Below, piece after piece: positions 1 to 8,055 of a DNA stretch of 64,000 nt (the first letter of the stretch is position 1; the number at the start of each line of letters is the position of its first letter). This DNA comes from JAGVSZ01 sp019137045. GTDB taxonomy: Bacteria > Pseudomonadota > Gammaproteobacteria > Burkholderiales > SG8-39. The stretch lies in the NCBI GenBank assembly GCA_046347635.1, contig JAXMFT010000015.1, positions 8,468 through 72,467 of the forward strand. The letters are read 5' to 3'. Under the pieces are notes generated by a model. The model was not told the DNA's origin. It ran no database searches and saw nothing but the letters and a program-made list of their open reading frames with translations. Both the position numbers and the translations under genes were made by a program.

Positions 1-643
1 GACGGCGCCCAGCCCGAGCTGATGCTGCGCAAGCCCGGCGAGCTGCTCGCGGACGTGCCGCTCACCGCGGTCGCGGCGGGTCCGGGCATGGGGACGGACG
101 CGGTCGCGCAGCGGCTGCTCGCGCAGGCGCTGCGCCTGGAGGTGCCGCTCGTGCTGGACGCCGACGCGCTCAACCTCGTCGCCGCCTACACCGTCCTCCA
201 GTCGGCGGTGCAGGCGCGCAAGCTTCCCACCCTGCTCACGCCGCACCCCGCCGAGTGCGCGCGGCTGCTCGCCACCACGACGCAGGTTGTGCAGGCCGAC
301 CGGATCGGCGCGGCGCGGCGGCTCGCCACACGGCTGCAGAGCCACGTCGCGCTCAAGGGCAACGGCACCGTCGTCGCCGCGCCCGACGGCAGGTGGTGGA
401 TCAACGCGTCCGGGAATCCGGGGATGGCGAGCGCCGGCATGGGCGACGTGCTCACCGGGCTCGTCGGCGCGCTCGCCGCCCAGGGGCTGCCGCCCGCCGA
501 CGCGCTCGTTGCCGGCGTACACCTGCACGGCGCCGCCGCCGACGCGCCTCGCGGCGCGCGGCGTCGGTCCGCTCGGGATCACCGCCGGCGAGCTGATCGA
601 CGCGGCGCGCGCGCTCGCCAACGGTCCGTGCCCGGCGCCCTAG
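1..643 (+). CDS. nnrD: NAD(P)HX dehydratase domain (NnrD/YjeF C-terminal), 5' truncated and frameshifted
   Basis: ADP-dependent (S)-NAD(P)H-hydrate dehydratase domain, which repairs hydrated NAD(P)H in the cytosol. The coding frame is already open at base 1, so the N-terminal part, possibly with an epimerase domain, lies outside the window. Visible family motifs are LDADALN, LLTPHPAE, KGNGTVV and the ASAGMGDVLTG nucleotide loop. After HGAAADA the frame breaks: one extra C near 547-548 shifts it, and removing that base restores ALAARGVGPLGITAGELID through the stop at 641-643. Read without correction, the original frame runs on to 858 and into the next gene. Family assignment is firm; whether the frameshift is real or an error is open. 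Confidence 0.85.
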
Positions 644-698
644 CAGCGCCGGCTTCCACCCTCCTTCCGCCACGCCTTCCCGCCGGAGCGCTCTGCGC

Positions 699-2438
699 AT
701 GCCCACCAGCGTCCTCCTCAACGCCCGCACCTTCCTCGGCAACGTCTGGAAGCTCGCCGCGCCCTACTGGCGCTCCGAGGAGAAGACGCGCGCGTGGGCG
801 CTGCTGCTCGCGATCGTCGGCCTGTCGCTGGCGAGCGTGTACCTGCTGGTGCTGCTGAACGAGTGGAACCGCCAGTTCTTCAACGCGCTCGAGCAGAAGG
901 ACGAGCGCGACTTCTTCGTCCTGCTCGTCTACTTCTGCTTTCTCGCGGCCTGCTACATCGCCGCGGTCGTGTACGAGACCTACCTCGAGCAGATGCTGCA
1001 GATGCGCTGGCGGATCTGGCTCACCCGCCAGTACCTCGCCGGCTGGCTCGGGAACCAGGTCTACTACCGGCTCGAGCTCGAGCACCGCGGGACCGACAAC
1101 CCCGACCAGCGCATCGCCGAGGACCTGCGGCAGTTCACCGCCGGCACGCTCGGCCTCGGCCTCGGGCTGATGCGGGAGGCGGTGACGCTCGCGTCGTTCG
1201 CGGTGATCCTGTGGAATCTCTCCGGCGCGCTGCCGCTCGCGCTCGGCGGCCGCGACATGACCGTCCCGGGCTACCTCCTATGGGTGGCGCTCGTGTACGC
1301 GCTCGTCGGCAGCGTGCTCACGCACTACGTCGGCCGCCGGCTGATCGGCCTCAACTTCATGCAGGAGCGCTACGAAGCGGACTTCCGCTACTCGCTCGTG
1401 CGCCTGCGCGAGAACGCGGAGGGCATCGCCCTGTACCGCGGCGAGGCGCCCGAGCAGAGCGCCCTGCTCGAGCGCGTGGAGTGGATCCGCGCCAACTGGT
1501 GGGGCCTGATGCAGTACACGAAGCGGCTCAACATCTTCACCATCGGGTACAACCAGGCGGCGGTGGTCTTCCCCTACTTCGTCGCCGGGCACCGCTACTT
1601 CTCGGGCGCGGTGCCGCTCGGCGGGCTCACCCAGATCGCGAGCGCGTTCGGCCAGGTGCAGAGCTCCCTCTCCTGGTTCGTCAACAACTACTCGACCCTC
1701 GCCGGCTGGAAGGCGAGCGTCGATCGCCTGCTCACGTTCCACCGCGCGCTGGAGGACGCGGCGGCCGAACAGCGCCGCCCGGGCGGCATCGAAGTGCAGG
1801 CCGACGACGCGCGGACGGTGCGCGCCGAGCACCTCGAGCTCGCGCTGCCCGGCGGCCGCGTCCTGCTCACCGACGCCGCGCTCGCGATCGCGCCGGGCGA
1901 GCGGCTGCTCATCGCCGGCCCCTCCGGTGCGGGCAAGAGCACGCTCTTCCGCGCGCTCGCCGGCATCTGGCCCTACGGCCGCGGCACGGTGCACGTGCCG
2001 CGCGGCGCGCGCGTGCTGTTCCTCCCGCAGAAGCCCTACATCCCGATCGCGAGCCTGCGCGACGCGGTGGCGTATCCCGGTGCGCCGGGCGCCTTCGACG
2101 ACGAGACGGTGCGCGCGGCCTTGTCGGACGTCGGCCTGGCGACGTTCGCGGAGCGCCTCGACGAGCGCGAGAACTGGGCCATGCGGCTCTCGGGCGGCGA
2201 GCAGCAGCGGCTCGCGATCGCGCGCGCGCTCCTGCACGCGCCCGACTGGCTCTTCCTCGACGAGGCGACCGCCGCGCTCGACGAGCCCGCGGAGCGGCGT
2301 CTCTACGAGCTGATGCTCGCGCGGCTGCCGCGCACGGCCATCGTCAGCATCGCCCACCGCCCCTCGGTCGCCGCGTACCACGCCCGCCGGCTGGACTTCA
2401 CGCCCGGGCACGCGGGCATGTCGCTCGCGCGCGGCTGA
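699..2438 (+). CDS. ABC transporter, fused permease/ATPase (YddA/SbmA-BacA type)
   Basis: Half-size ABC transporter of 579 aa with membrane domain and ATPase on one chain, resembling YddA and Rv1819c, whose relatives move peptides or cobalamin across the inner membrane. The N-terminal half carries hydrophobic segments (about residues 30-55, 70-95, 155-180 and 190-215) and the EWNRQFFNALE region typical of the SbmA/BacA membrane fold. The C-terminal half has Walker A GPSGAGKST near 407-415, signature LSGGEQQ near 497 and Walker B WLFLDEATAALD near 517-528. The ATG at 699 starts a protein of normal family length. The substrate cannot be told from sequence. It converges with the FKBP gene, only nine bases away. 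Confidence 0.85.
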   Translation: MPTSVLLNARTFLGNVWKLAAPYWRSEEKTRAWALLLAIVGLSLASVYLLVLLNEWNRQFFNALEQKDERDFFVLLVYFCFLAACYIAAVVYETYLEQMLQMRWRIWLTRQYLAGWLGNQVYYRLELEHRGTDNPDQRIAEDLRQFTAGTLGLGLGLMREAVTLASFAVILWNLSGALPLALGGRDMTVPGYLLWVALVYALVGSVLTHYVGRRLIGLNFMQERYEADFRYSLVRLRENAEGIALYRGEAPEQSALLERVEWIRANWWGLMQYTKRLNIFTIGYNQAAVVFPYFVAGHRYFSGAVPLGGLTQIASAFGQVQSSLSWFVNNYSTLAGWKASVDRLLTFHRALEDAAAEQRRPGGIEVQADDARTVRAEHLELALPGGRVLLTDAALAIAPGERLLIAGPSGAGKSTLFRALAGIWPYGRGTVHVPRGARVLFLPQKPYIPIASLRDAVAYPGAPGAFDDETVRAALSDVGLATFAERLDERENWAMRLSGGEQQRLAIARALLHAPDWLFLDEATAALDEPAERRLYELMLARLPRTAIVSIAHRPSVAAYHARRLDFTPGHAGMSLARG

Positions 2439-2447
2439 GCCGACGGC

Positions 2448-2930
2448 TCAACCGACGCGCAGCGCGAGCCGGTCCGGCTCGTCGGCCGCGCCGCGCGCGA
2501 GCTCCTCCGCGCGCGCCGCGCGCACGGCGCGCACCGTGCAGCGGAACTCCAGCCCGATCCCGGCGAGCGGATGGTTGCCGTCGAGCACCACCTTGCCCGC
2601 CGCGATGTCGGTCACGGTGTAGATCGTCCCGTCGGCTTCTGCGCCGGGAATGCCCTCGAAGCGCATGCCCTCCGCCAGCGCGGCGGGGAAGCGCGCGCGC
2701 GGCTCGACGCGCAGCAGGTTCTCGTCGTAGTCGCCGAACGCCTCCTCCGGCTCCAGCCGCGCAACCACGCGCGCGCCCACGCGCTTGCCCTCCAGCGCCC
2801 GCTCCAGCGCGGGGAGAAGATCGCCGAAGCCGCCGTGCAGGTAGTGCACCGGCCGCTGCGAGCGTTCGATCACGTTGCCGTGAAAGTCGGCAAGCTCGAG
2901 GTCGATCGCGACGACGCAGCCGCGACCCAC
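2448..2930 (-). CDS. FKBP-type peptidyl-prolyl isomerase, SlyD-like
   Basis: Peptidyl-prolyl cis-trans isomerase of the SlyD type (about 160 aa), a cytosolic folding helper. The FKBP strands are seen as IDLELADFHGNVIERS and PVHYLHGGFGDLLPALERAL. The inserted flap follows (KRVGARVVARLEPEEAFGDYD), then the closing DGNHPLAG motif shared by SlyD and FkpB. The GTG at 2928-2930 was chosen because it lies directly before the first conserved strand; an ATG further upstream in the same frame would run into the Bcp gene with no recognisable protein. The His- and Cys-rich metal-binding tail of E. coli SlyD is absent. It lies 47 bases after bcp on the same strand, probably one transcript. Confidence 0.8.
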   Translation of the reverse strand: MGRGCVVAIDLELADFHGNVIERSQRPVHYLHGGFGDLLPALERALEGKRVGARVVARLEPEEAFGDYDENLLRVEPRARFPAALAEGMRFEGIPGAEADGTIYTVTDIAAGKVVLDGNHPLAGIGLEFRCTVRAVRAARAEELARGAADEPDRLALRVG

Positions 2931-2977
2931 CGCGGCCGCCGCGCGCCGGGACTCGCCCCCGCGGCGGCCCGGGCGCC

Positions 2978-3445
2978 TCACGCGAGCTGCTTCACCAGAC
3001 CGAGGACCTCCGAGACGTGCCCCTTCGGGTTGACGCCGTAGAGCGCGTGGCGCAGCTTGCCGCGCTTGTCGATGACGAAGGTCGAGCGGACGATGCAGCT
3101 GCGCCGCTGCCCGTTGTCGTCGGGGTCGCGCCACACCCCGTACGCGCGGCACACGTCCCCGTCCGGGTCGGCGAGGAGGGTGAGCGAAATGCCGTTTTCG
3201 TCGCGGAACTGCGCGTGCGTGATGCAGTCGTCGCAGGAGACGCCGATCACCACGCAGTCGTGGCGCGCGAACTGCGCCTCGTGGTCGCTGAAGTCGATCG
3301 CCTGCCGGGTGCAGGGCGCGGTGCCGTCCTTGGGATAGAAATAGAGGATGACGTTCTTCTTGCCCTTGAAGTCGACCAGGGCGACGTTCTCCATGTCCGC
3401 ATCAGGCAGGCAGAACGGCGGTGCGGCCTGGCCCGGCTGCAGCAC
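2978..3445 (-). CDS. bcp: Thioredoxin-dependent peroxiredoxin, Bcp/PrxQ-like
   Basis: Peroxiredoxin of 155 aa that reduces peroxides in the cytosol. The thioredoxin-fold core is clear (VALVDFKGKKNVILYFYPKD, then FVIDKRGKLRHALYGV). The peroxidatic cysteine is Cys45 in the motif TAPCT, which replaces the usual TPGCT. The common resolving cysteine five residues on is Ile50 here; other cysteines (64, 71, 74 in CDDC, 89 and 107) might take that role. So it could be an atypical 2-Cys or 1-Cys member of the Bcp/AhpC-TSA superfamily. It is followed by the FKBP isomerase in the same direction. Confidence 0.8.
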   Translation of the reverse strand: MLQPGQAAPPFCLPDADMENVALVDFKGKKNVILYFYPKDGTAPCTRQAIDFSDHEAQFARHDCVVIGVSCDDCITHAQFRDENGISLTLLADPDGDVCRAYGVWRDPDDNGQRRSCIVRSTFVIDKRGKLRHALYGVNPKGHVSEVLGLVKQLA

Positions 3446-3674
3446 GACGCGCTCCTACGTACGCCCCGTGCGCCGCGGCGCGGCGGCCGTGCCGGCAGGT
3501 TCGAGCAGCGAGAGGCGCTGGGTCGTCATGTCCTCGCCCGTCCAGCGGTGTGCCGGGACGCTGCGCCGGAGGCGGCGCGCGCGGTGCGCGAACTCTTTCC
3601 GGCAGCACCGAGTCGCGGCGATTCTAAACCACTTCGTCGCGCCGCCGTCAACCGCGCGCGCGGCGAGCGGCACC

Positions 3675-3680
3675 TATAAT
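3675..3680 (+). promoter_or_regulatory. -10 element TATAAT before the cupin hydroxylase gene
   Basis: A perfect TATAAT stands 27 bases before the ATG at 3708 in an otherwise very GC-rich stretch. No good -35 element is seen at the right distance. Bases 3446-3674 hold no gene that I can support. Confidence 0.45.
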
Positions 3681-3707
3681 CGACGCTTCCGTCCGTCGCG
3701 CGCTCCC

Positions 3708-4874
3708 ATGTCCGCTGCTTCGCAGCTTCCCGCGCTTCGCACGCTGCTCGGCGGGATGGCGCCGCGCGAATTCTTCGCCCGCCACTGGCAGAAGCGCCCG
3801 CTCTTGGTACGCGGCGCATGGCCGGGCCTGCGCGACCCGGCGTCAGTGAGCGATCTCTTCCGGCTGGCGGCGCGCGCGGACTGCGAGGCGCGACTGATCG
3901 TGCGGCGCGGCGAGCGCTGGACGCTGCAGCACAGCCCGCTCCGCCCCGGGAGCCGGCGCGCCCTGCCCGCGCGGCGCTGGACGGTTCTGGTCCAGGGACT
4001 CAACCATTTCGTTCCGGCGGCCGACCGCATGATGCGCCGGTTTGCGTTCGCGCCGTACGCGCGCCTGGACGACCTGATGGTGAGCTACGCGGCGCCCGGG
4101 GGCGGCGTCGGCCCGCACGTGGACTCGTACGACGTGTTCCTCCTCCAGGGGAGCGGCCGGCGGCGCTGGCGCATCGCGCTAGGCGGCGACCGCGCGCTCG
4201 ACACGCGCGCGCCCCTGAAGGTGCTCGCACGCTTCCGTCCGGAGCGCGAATGGGTCCTGGAGCCGGGCGACCTGCTCTACCTGCCGCCGGGCGTTGCGCA
4301 CGACGGCATCGCGCTGGAACCGTGCTTCACCTACTCGATCGGATTCCGCGCGCCCTCGACGCGCGAGCTCGGCGCCGACTTCCTCGTCCACCTGCAGGAC
4401 CACCTCCCGCTGCCCGACACCCGCTACGCCGATCCCGACCTGGCGCCGACGCGCGCGCCGGGACGGATCGACGACGCGTTCGTCGCGCGCTGCGCACGCA
4501 TGCTCGAGCGCGTGCGCTGGTCGCGCGCCGACGTCGTGGAGTTCCTCGGGCGCCGTCTCTCCGAGCCGAAACCGCACGTGCGCTTCGCGCCGCCGCACCG
4601 GCCGCTCGCGGCGGCGGGCTTCGCGCGCGCCGTCCGGCGGCGCGGCGCCGTGCTCGCCCCCGCCACCGGCATGCTCTACCGCGGCCGCCGCGTCTTCATC
4701 AACGGGGAGTCGGTCGCCGCGCCGCCGGGCGCCCGGGGCGCGCTCGCCGCACTCGCCGACCGCCGCGCGCTCCGACCCGGGACTTCCATCACGCCCGCGG
4801 GCGCGGCGCTCCTCTACACTTGGTACCGGGCGGGATACCTTGCTCCCGTGCCTCGAGGCCTGGAGGCGCAATGA
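3708..4874 (+). CDS. Cupin-fold ribosomal oxygenase (RoxA/YcfD-like)
   Basis: 2-oxoglutarate/Fe(II) hydroxylase of the JmjC-like ROX family; E. coli YcfD (RoxA) hydroxylates an arginine of ribosomal protein L16. The protein has 388 aa, usual for the family. Iron ligands are visible as His137 and Asp139 (GPHVDSYDVF) and His198 (LPPGVAHDG). The winged-helix C-terminal part follows after about residue 260. The N-terminal MAPREFFARHWQKRPLLVRG is the typical family opening. The ATG at 3708 lies just after a TATAAT element. Its stop overlaps the next start (ATGA), so the two are translationally coupled. I infer that L16 is the target from family knowledge only. Confidence 0.85.
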   Translation: MSAASQLPALRTLLGGMAPREFFARHWQKRPLLVRGAWPGLRDPASVSDLFRLAARADCEARLIVRRGERWTLQHSPLRPGSRRALPARRWTVLVQGLNHFVPAADRMMRRFAFAPYARLDDLMVSYAAPGGGVGPHVDSYDVFLLQGSGRRRWRIALGGDRALDTRAPLKVLARFRPEREWVLEPGDLLYLPPGVAHDGIALEPCFTYSIGFRAPSTRELGADFLVHLQDHLPLPDTRYADPDLAPTRAPGRIDDAFVARCARMLERVRWSRADVVEFLGRRLSEPKPHVRFAPPHRPLAAAGFARAVRRRGAVLAPATGMLYRGRRVFINGESVAAPPGARGALAALADRRALRPGTSITPAGAALLYTWYRAGYLAPVPRGLEAQ

Positions 4875-5401
4875 CCGCAACCCCTGACGACGCCGCGCAG
4901 GAGCGCGCCCAGCTCATTCCCCAGCCGCGCCGCGAGCTCCTCACCAGCCGCCGGCAGTACCTCGAGGCCTTCGACGGGCTGCTCGCGCTCGTCCGCCGCG
5001 AGCTGCGCGTGTTCGACCCCGACGGCATGCAGCTCGAGCTCAATTCGCCCGCGCGCAGCGCGGCGCTGCGCCAGTTCCTCCTCGCGAGCCCGGACAACCG
5101 CCTGTTCGTGGTCGTGCACGATCCCGAGCACATCAAGCGCAGCTGCCCGCGGATGCTCGACTGCCTGCGCGACTTCAGCACCGCCATCGCGATCCACCAG
5201 AGCGAGGGCGAGGCCGCGCGCGCGCAGGACTGCTTCGTGCTCGCGGACGGCGAGCACTTCGTGCGCCGCCCGGTGGCGGCGCAGCCGCGCGGGGTGTACG
5301 CGCTGAGCGACCGCAGGGAGGCGCACCTGATGCGCGAGCGCTTCGACGAGATCTGGCAGAGCTCGGTGCCGGCGGTCTCGGCGACGACGCTCGGGCTGTA
5401 G
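4871..5401 (+). CDS. Conserved hypothetical protein coupled to the RoxA-like gene
   Basis: A 176-aa soluble protein with no signal peptide or membrane segment. I recognise no catalytic motif. It has a conserved-looking core (FDGLLALVRRELRVFDPDGMQLELNS is split by no gap; then FLLASPDNRLFVVVHDP). This resembles the small proteobacterial domain often found after, or fused to, GNAT acetyltransferases (DUF7931-like); that assignment is from memory and uncertain. The start at 4871 overlaps the RoxA-like stop as ATGA, so a shared role is likely, but none can be named. Confidence 0.75.
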   Translation: MTATPDDAAQERAQLIPQPRRELLTSRRQYLEAFDGLLALVRRELRVFDPDGMQLELNSPARSAALRQFLLASPDNRLFVVVHDPEHIKRSCPRMLDCLRDFSTAIAIHQSEGEAARAQDCFVLADGEHFVRRPVAAQPRGVYALSDRREAHLMRERFDEIWQSSVPAVSATTLGL

Positions 5402-5549
5402 GCGTCCGCGGCGCACGCTCGCGCCGCCTGCGGTCAACCGGCTGGCGGCGCGCCGCGTTCTGATTCCTCGGGTACCCGGCCGTCAGCATGGCGCGTGTCG
5501 AATGCCATGCCGTCCGGGGCCCCCTCTCCCACCTCACAAAGGAAGATCG

Positions 5550-5960
5550 ATGAAGAAGACCATGCTCGTCGCGGCCGTGGCCGCGGCCGCGCTCGCCGCC
5601 TGCGGCAAGGAAGAGCCGGCCAAGCCCGCAGCGACCGCCGCGCCCGCCCCGGCTCCCGCGGCCGCTCCCGCCGCACCGGCTCCGACGGCCGCCCCCGCCG
5701 CGCCGGCGACCGCGCCCGCCGAGGCGAAGGCCGACGCGCCGAAGGCCGACCAGGCCGCCGCGCCCGCAGCGCCGGCCGCAGCCGCCGCCACGGGCGACGC
5801 CGCGAAAGCCGCCGACGACAAGACGAAAGAGGCGATGGACAAGGCGCGGGCCGTCGCGGAAGGCGCCGTGAAGGGCGGCGTCGAAGGCGCGAAGGAAGGC
5901 GGCACTTCGGGCGCCGTCACCGGCGCGCAGAAAGGCGCGATGGACGCGATGAAGAAGTAG
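5550..5960 (+). CDS. Small Ala/Pro-rich putative lipoprotein
   Basis: A 136-aa protein with a lipoprotein signal peptide: MKK, a hydrophobic Ala/Val run and the lipobox LAAC, which puts the lipidated Cys near residue 19. Residues about 27-90 are a low-complexity Ala-Pro linker. The C-terminal third is charged and helical (DDKTKEAMDKARAVAEGAV) and then becomes Gly-rich with repeated GAxxGG-like steps. The ATG at 5550 was chosen because it follows an AAAGGA ribosome-binding site and gives the lipobox at the right place. A strong terminator follows, so it is probably its own transcript. It probably serves as an envelope spacer or anchor, but no function is recognised. Confidence 0.75.
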   Translation: MKKTMLVAAVAAAALAACGKEEPAKPAATAAPAPAPAAAPAAPAPTAAPAAPATAPAEAKADAPKADQAAAPAAPAAAAATGDAAKAADDKTKEAMDKARAVAEGAVKGGVEGAKEGGTSGAVTGAQKGAMDAMKK

Positions 5961-6005
5961 TCGCAGCGCCCGGCGTTCCGGTCGCGCGCCGGGACGCGAC
6001 GACGC

Positions 6006-6037
6006 GAGGGCCGGCTCCTGCCGGCCCTCTTTCATTT
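6006..6037 (+). terminator. Rho-independent terminator after the lipoprotein gene
   Basis: A perfect 10-bp stem, GAGGGCCGGC and its complement, with loop TCCT, followed by TTTCATTT. It ends the plus-strand transcript before the convergent MBL-hydrolase gene. Confidence 0.85.
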
Positions 6038-6057
6038 CGGCGCGCGGCGGCGGCCGG

Positions 6058-6822
6058 TCAGAGCTCGCGCCAGTCGAACCCGCGCGCCTGGTCGGCGATC
6101 CCGATCCACGACTCGTCGCAGCCCAACGCGCCGGCTAGCGCCGCGCGCGCGAGCTCCGGCCGGTTGTTCGCCGCGGAGAGATGCGCGGCGATCACGTGCC
6201 GCAGCCGTGAGCAGTCCAGCGCTGCGAGCAACGCTGCCGCCGCGGCGTTCGCGAGATGCCCGAACGGGCCGGCGATGCGCGCCTTGAGCCAGCCCGGATA
6301 GCGGCCGTCGGCGAGCATGCGCTCGTCGTGGTTGCACTCGAGGACGAGCGCGTCGCAGCGCGACAACATCGCCTCCACGTGCCGCGTCGAGGCGCCGAGG
6401 TCGGTCAGCACGCCGAGGCGCCGTGCGCCGTCGCCCAGCACGAACTGCACCGGCTCGCGCGCGTCGTGCGGCACCGGGAAGGGCGACACCTCGATGTCGC
6501 CGAGCGCGAACGGCTCGTCGGAGGCGAAGACCGTGACGCCCGCGCCGGAGGCGCCGGCGTCCGCGGTCGCGCGCAGCGTCCCGTGCGTCATCCAGACCCC
6601 GAGACCGTGCCGTCGCGCGAACGCCCCCGCGCCGTCGGCGTGGTCACCGTGCTCGTGCGTGACCAGGATCCCCGCGAGCGCCGCGGGCGCGAGCCCGAGC
6701 CGCGCGAGCCGGCGCTCGGTCTCGTCGACCCCGAAGCCGCAGTCGACGAGCACGCGCGTCGCGCCCGCCTCGACCACGAGCGCGTTGCCGTCCGAGCCGC
6801 TACCCAGGGAGGCGAAGCGCAT
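6058..6822 (-). CDS. MBL-fold metallo-hydrolase (YycJ/VicX-like)
   Basis: A 254-aa metallo-beta-lactamase-fold hydrolase. It opens with MRFASLGSGSDGNALVVE, the usual YycJ/WalJ start, and carries the di-metal motif THEHGDH (His56, His58, Asp60, His61). Later metal ligands are in VPHDA, LTDLG and AAHLS. In Firmicutes the family acts as an exonuclease in DNA repair; its role in proteobacteria is less known. It follows bamC on the same strand after a gap of about 100 bases. No signal peptide, so cytosolic. Confidence 0.85.
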   Translation of the reverse strand: MRFASLGSGSDGNALVVEAGATRVLVDCGFGVDETERRLARLGLAPAALAGILVTHEHGDHADGAGAFARRHGLGVWMTHGTLRATADAGASGAGVTVFASDEPFALGDIEVSPFPVPHDAREPVQFVLGDGARRLGVLTDLGASTRHVEAMLSRCDALVLECNHDERMLADGRYPGWLKARIAGPFGHLANAAAAALLAALDCSRLRHVIAAHLSAANNRPELARAALAGALGCDESWIGIADQARGFDWREL

Positions 6823-6921
6823 GGCGTGTACGGCGTGGGGGCAGCCGTGCCGCGCGCAGCGCGCGGCACGGCGAGCGCACGAGGCGACGGAGGTTCGACG
6901 CCGCGCGGCGCGGGCGCGGCG

Positions 6922-8055
6922 TCACTTCAACTGGTCGTAGAGGAGACCGAGGATCTTCTGCGAGGTGCCGGACTTGTCCGGCCCGCCGTCCTTGCCGAGG
7001 ATGCGCACCTGGCTCGCGCCGGCGGCGGTGTTGACGACGACCTGGTACTGCTCGGCGGGCTTCGCGCTGTCCGTCGAGCGCCAGAACGCGAGCTTCGACA
7101 GCAGGCCGGTGTCCTTCTTCATCTCGGCCTTCGGATCGGCGTAGCGCACGAAGTAGACGCCCTTGGCGCGGTCACGGTCCTCGACGGTGAACCCGACGCG
7201 GTCGAGCGCCACCCCGACGCGGCGCCAGGCGCGGTCGAACGGGTCGTCGACGCGCAGCAGGCTCGCGCCGTCGGCGCCCTTCACGAGCTGCGCGCGCTCC
7301 TGCCGCTTGCCGTCCGGCGCGAGCATCGACTTCGCGCGCGCATCCTCGACGCCGAGCTTGACCATCATCCGGCGCAGGAACTCCGCCTCGAGCTCGGGGT
7401 CCGCCGGGCGCGGCTCCCACACCGTGCCTTCCATGCCGCGCGAGCTGTTCACCACCTGCTCCACCATGCCGCGGTGGCTGATGAAGATCTCGGTGCCGCC
7501 GCTCGGGGTGCGCTCCAGGCGGGTGCGGAACTTGTCGCGCTCGCCGGTCGAGTACGCCTGGTCGAGCACCTTGCCGAGCAGGTTGCGCAGCGGGTCCTGC
7601 GGGATCTTGGCGCGGTTCTCCGCCCAGTCGGTCTCCATCACGCCTGCGTCAGGCATGTCGATCTTGAGCAGGAACCCGTTTTCCTGCCAGAACTCCTTCA
7701 CCGCCGGCCAGAGCTTGTCGGGCGGCTCGTTCACGACGAGGAAACGGGTGTTGCCGTCGCGCTCGATCCGGACGCCCGCCGCCGCGGGCAGGACCTCGGT
7801 TGCGCGCGGCCCGCCGCCGCGCTCGGCGTTGTAGGCCGAGAACGTGGCCGTACCGCCCGGGCTCACGTCGGGCACCGCATAGCGATCGTCTCGTCCCGGC
7901 CGGGTCAGGTCGGGGGGGACCTCGAGCGGCGGGAGCTTCCCGGCCGACTTGTACTCCACCGGCGTGCCGCCAGTGAGCATCTCGCCCAGGCCGCAGCCGG
8001 CGACGAGCGCCGGCGCGGCGAGCGCCACCACGAGTGCGCGCGCCAGCCGCTTCAT
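6922..8055 (-). CDS. bamC: Outer-membrane assembly lipoprotein BamC (NlpB)
   Basis: A subunit of the BAM complex that inserts beta-barrel proteins into the outer membrane. The 377-aa protein starts with a lipoprotein signal (MKRLARALVVALAAPALVAGC, Cys at about 21). The BamC N-terminal segment VEYKSAGKLPPLEVPPDL follows; this is the part that binds BamD. Two helix-grip domains come next (about 100-220 and 260-370). The ATG at 8055 overlaps the dapA stop as ATGA. This dapA-bamC pairing is common in beta- and gammaproteobacteria. An open frame continues upstream but reads through dapA and lacks a signal peptide. Confidence 0.9.
   Translation of the reverse strand: MKRLARALVVALAAPALVAGCGLGEMLTGGTPVEYKSAGKLPPLEVPPDLTRPGRDDRYAVPDVSPGGTATFSAYNAERGGGPRATEVLPAAAGVRIERDGNTRFLVVNEPPDKLWPAVKEFWQENGFLLKIDMPDAGVMETDWAENRAKIPQDPLRNLLGKVLDQAYSTGERDKFRTRLERTPSGGTEIFISHRGMVEQVVNSSRGMEGTVWEPRPADPELEAEFLRRMMVKLGVEDARAKSMLAPDGKRQERAQLVKGADGASLLRVDDPFDRAWRRVGVALDRVGFTVEDRDRAKGVYFVRYADPKAEMKKDTGLLSKLAFWRSTDSAKPAEQYQVVVNTAAGASQVRILGKDGGPDKSGTSQKILGLLYDQLK

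Noticed and set aside
3446..3707. Short open frames between bcp and the cupin gene
   Set aside because: They overlap each other on both strands, have no ribosome sites and show no conserved motif.
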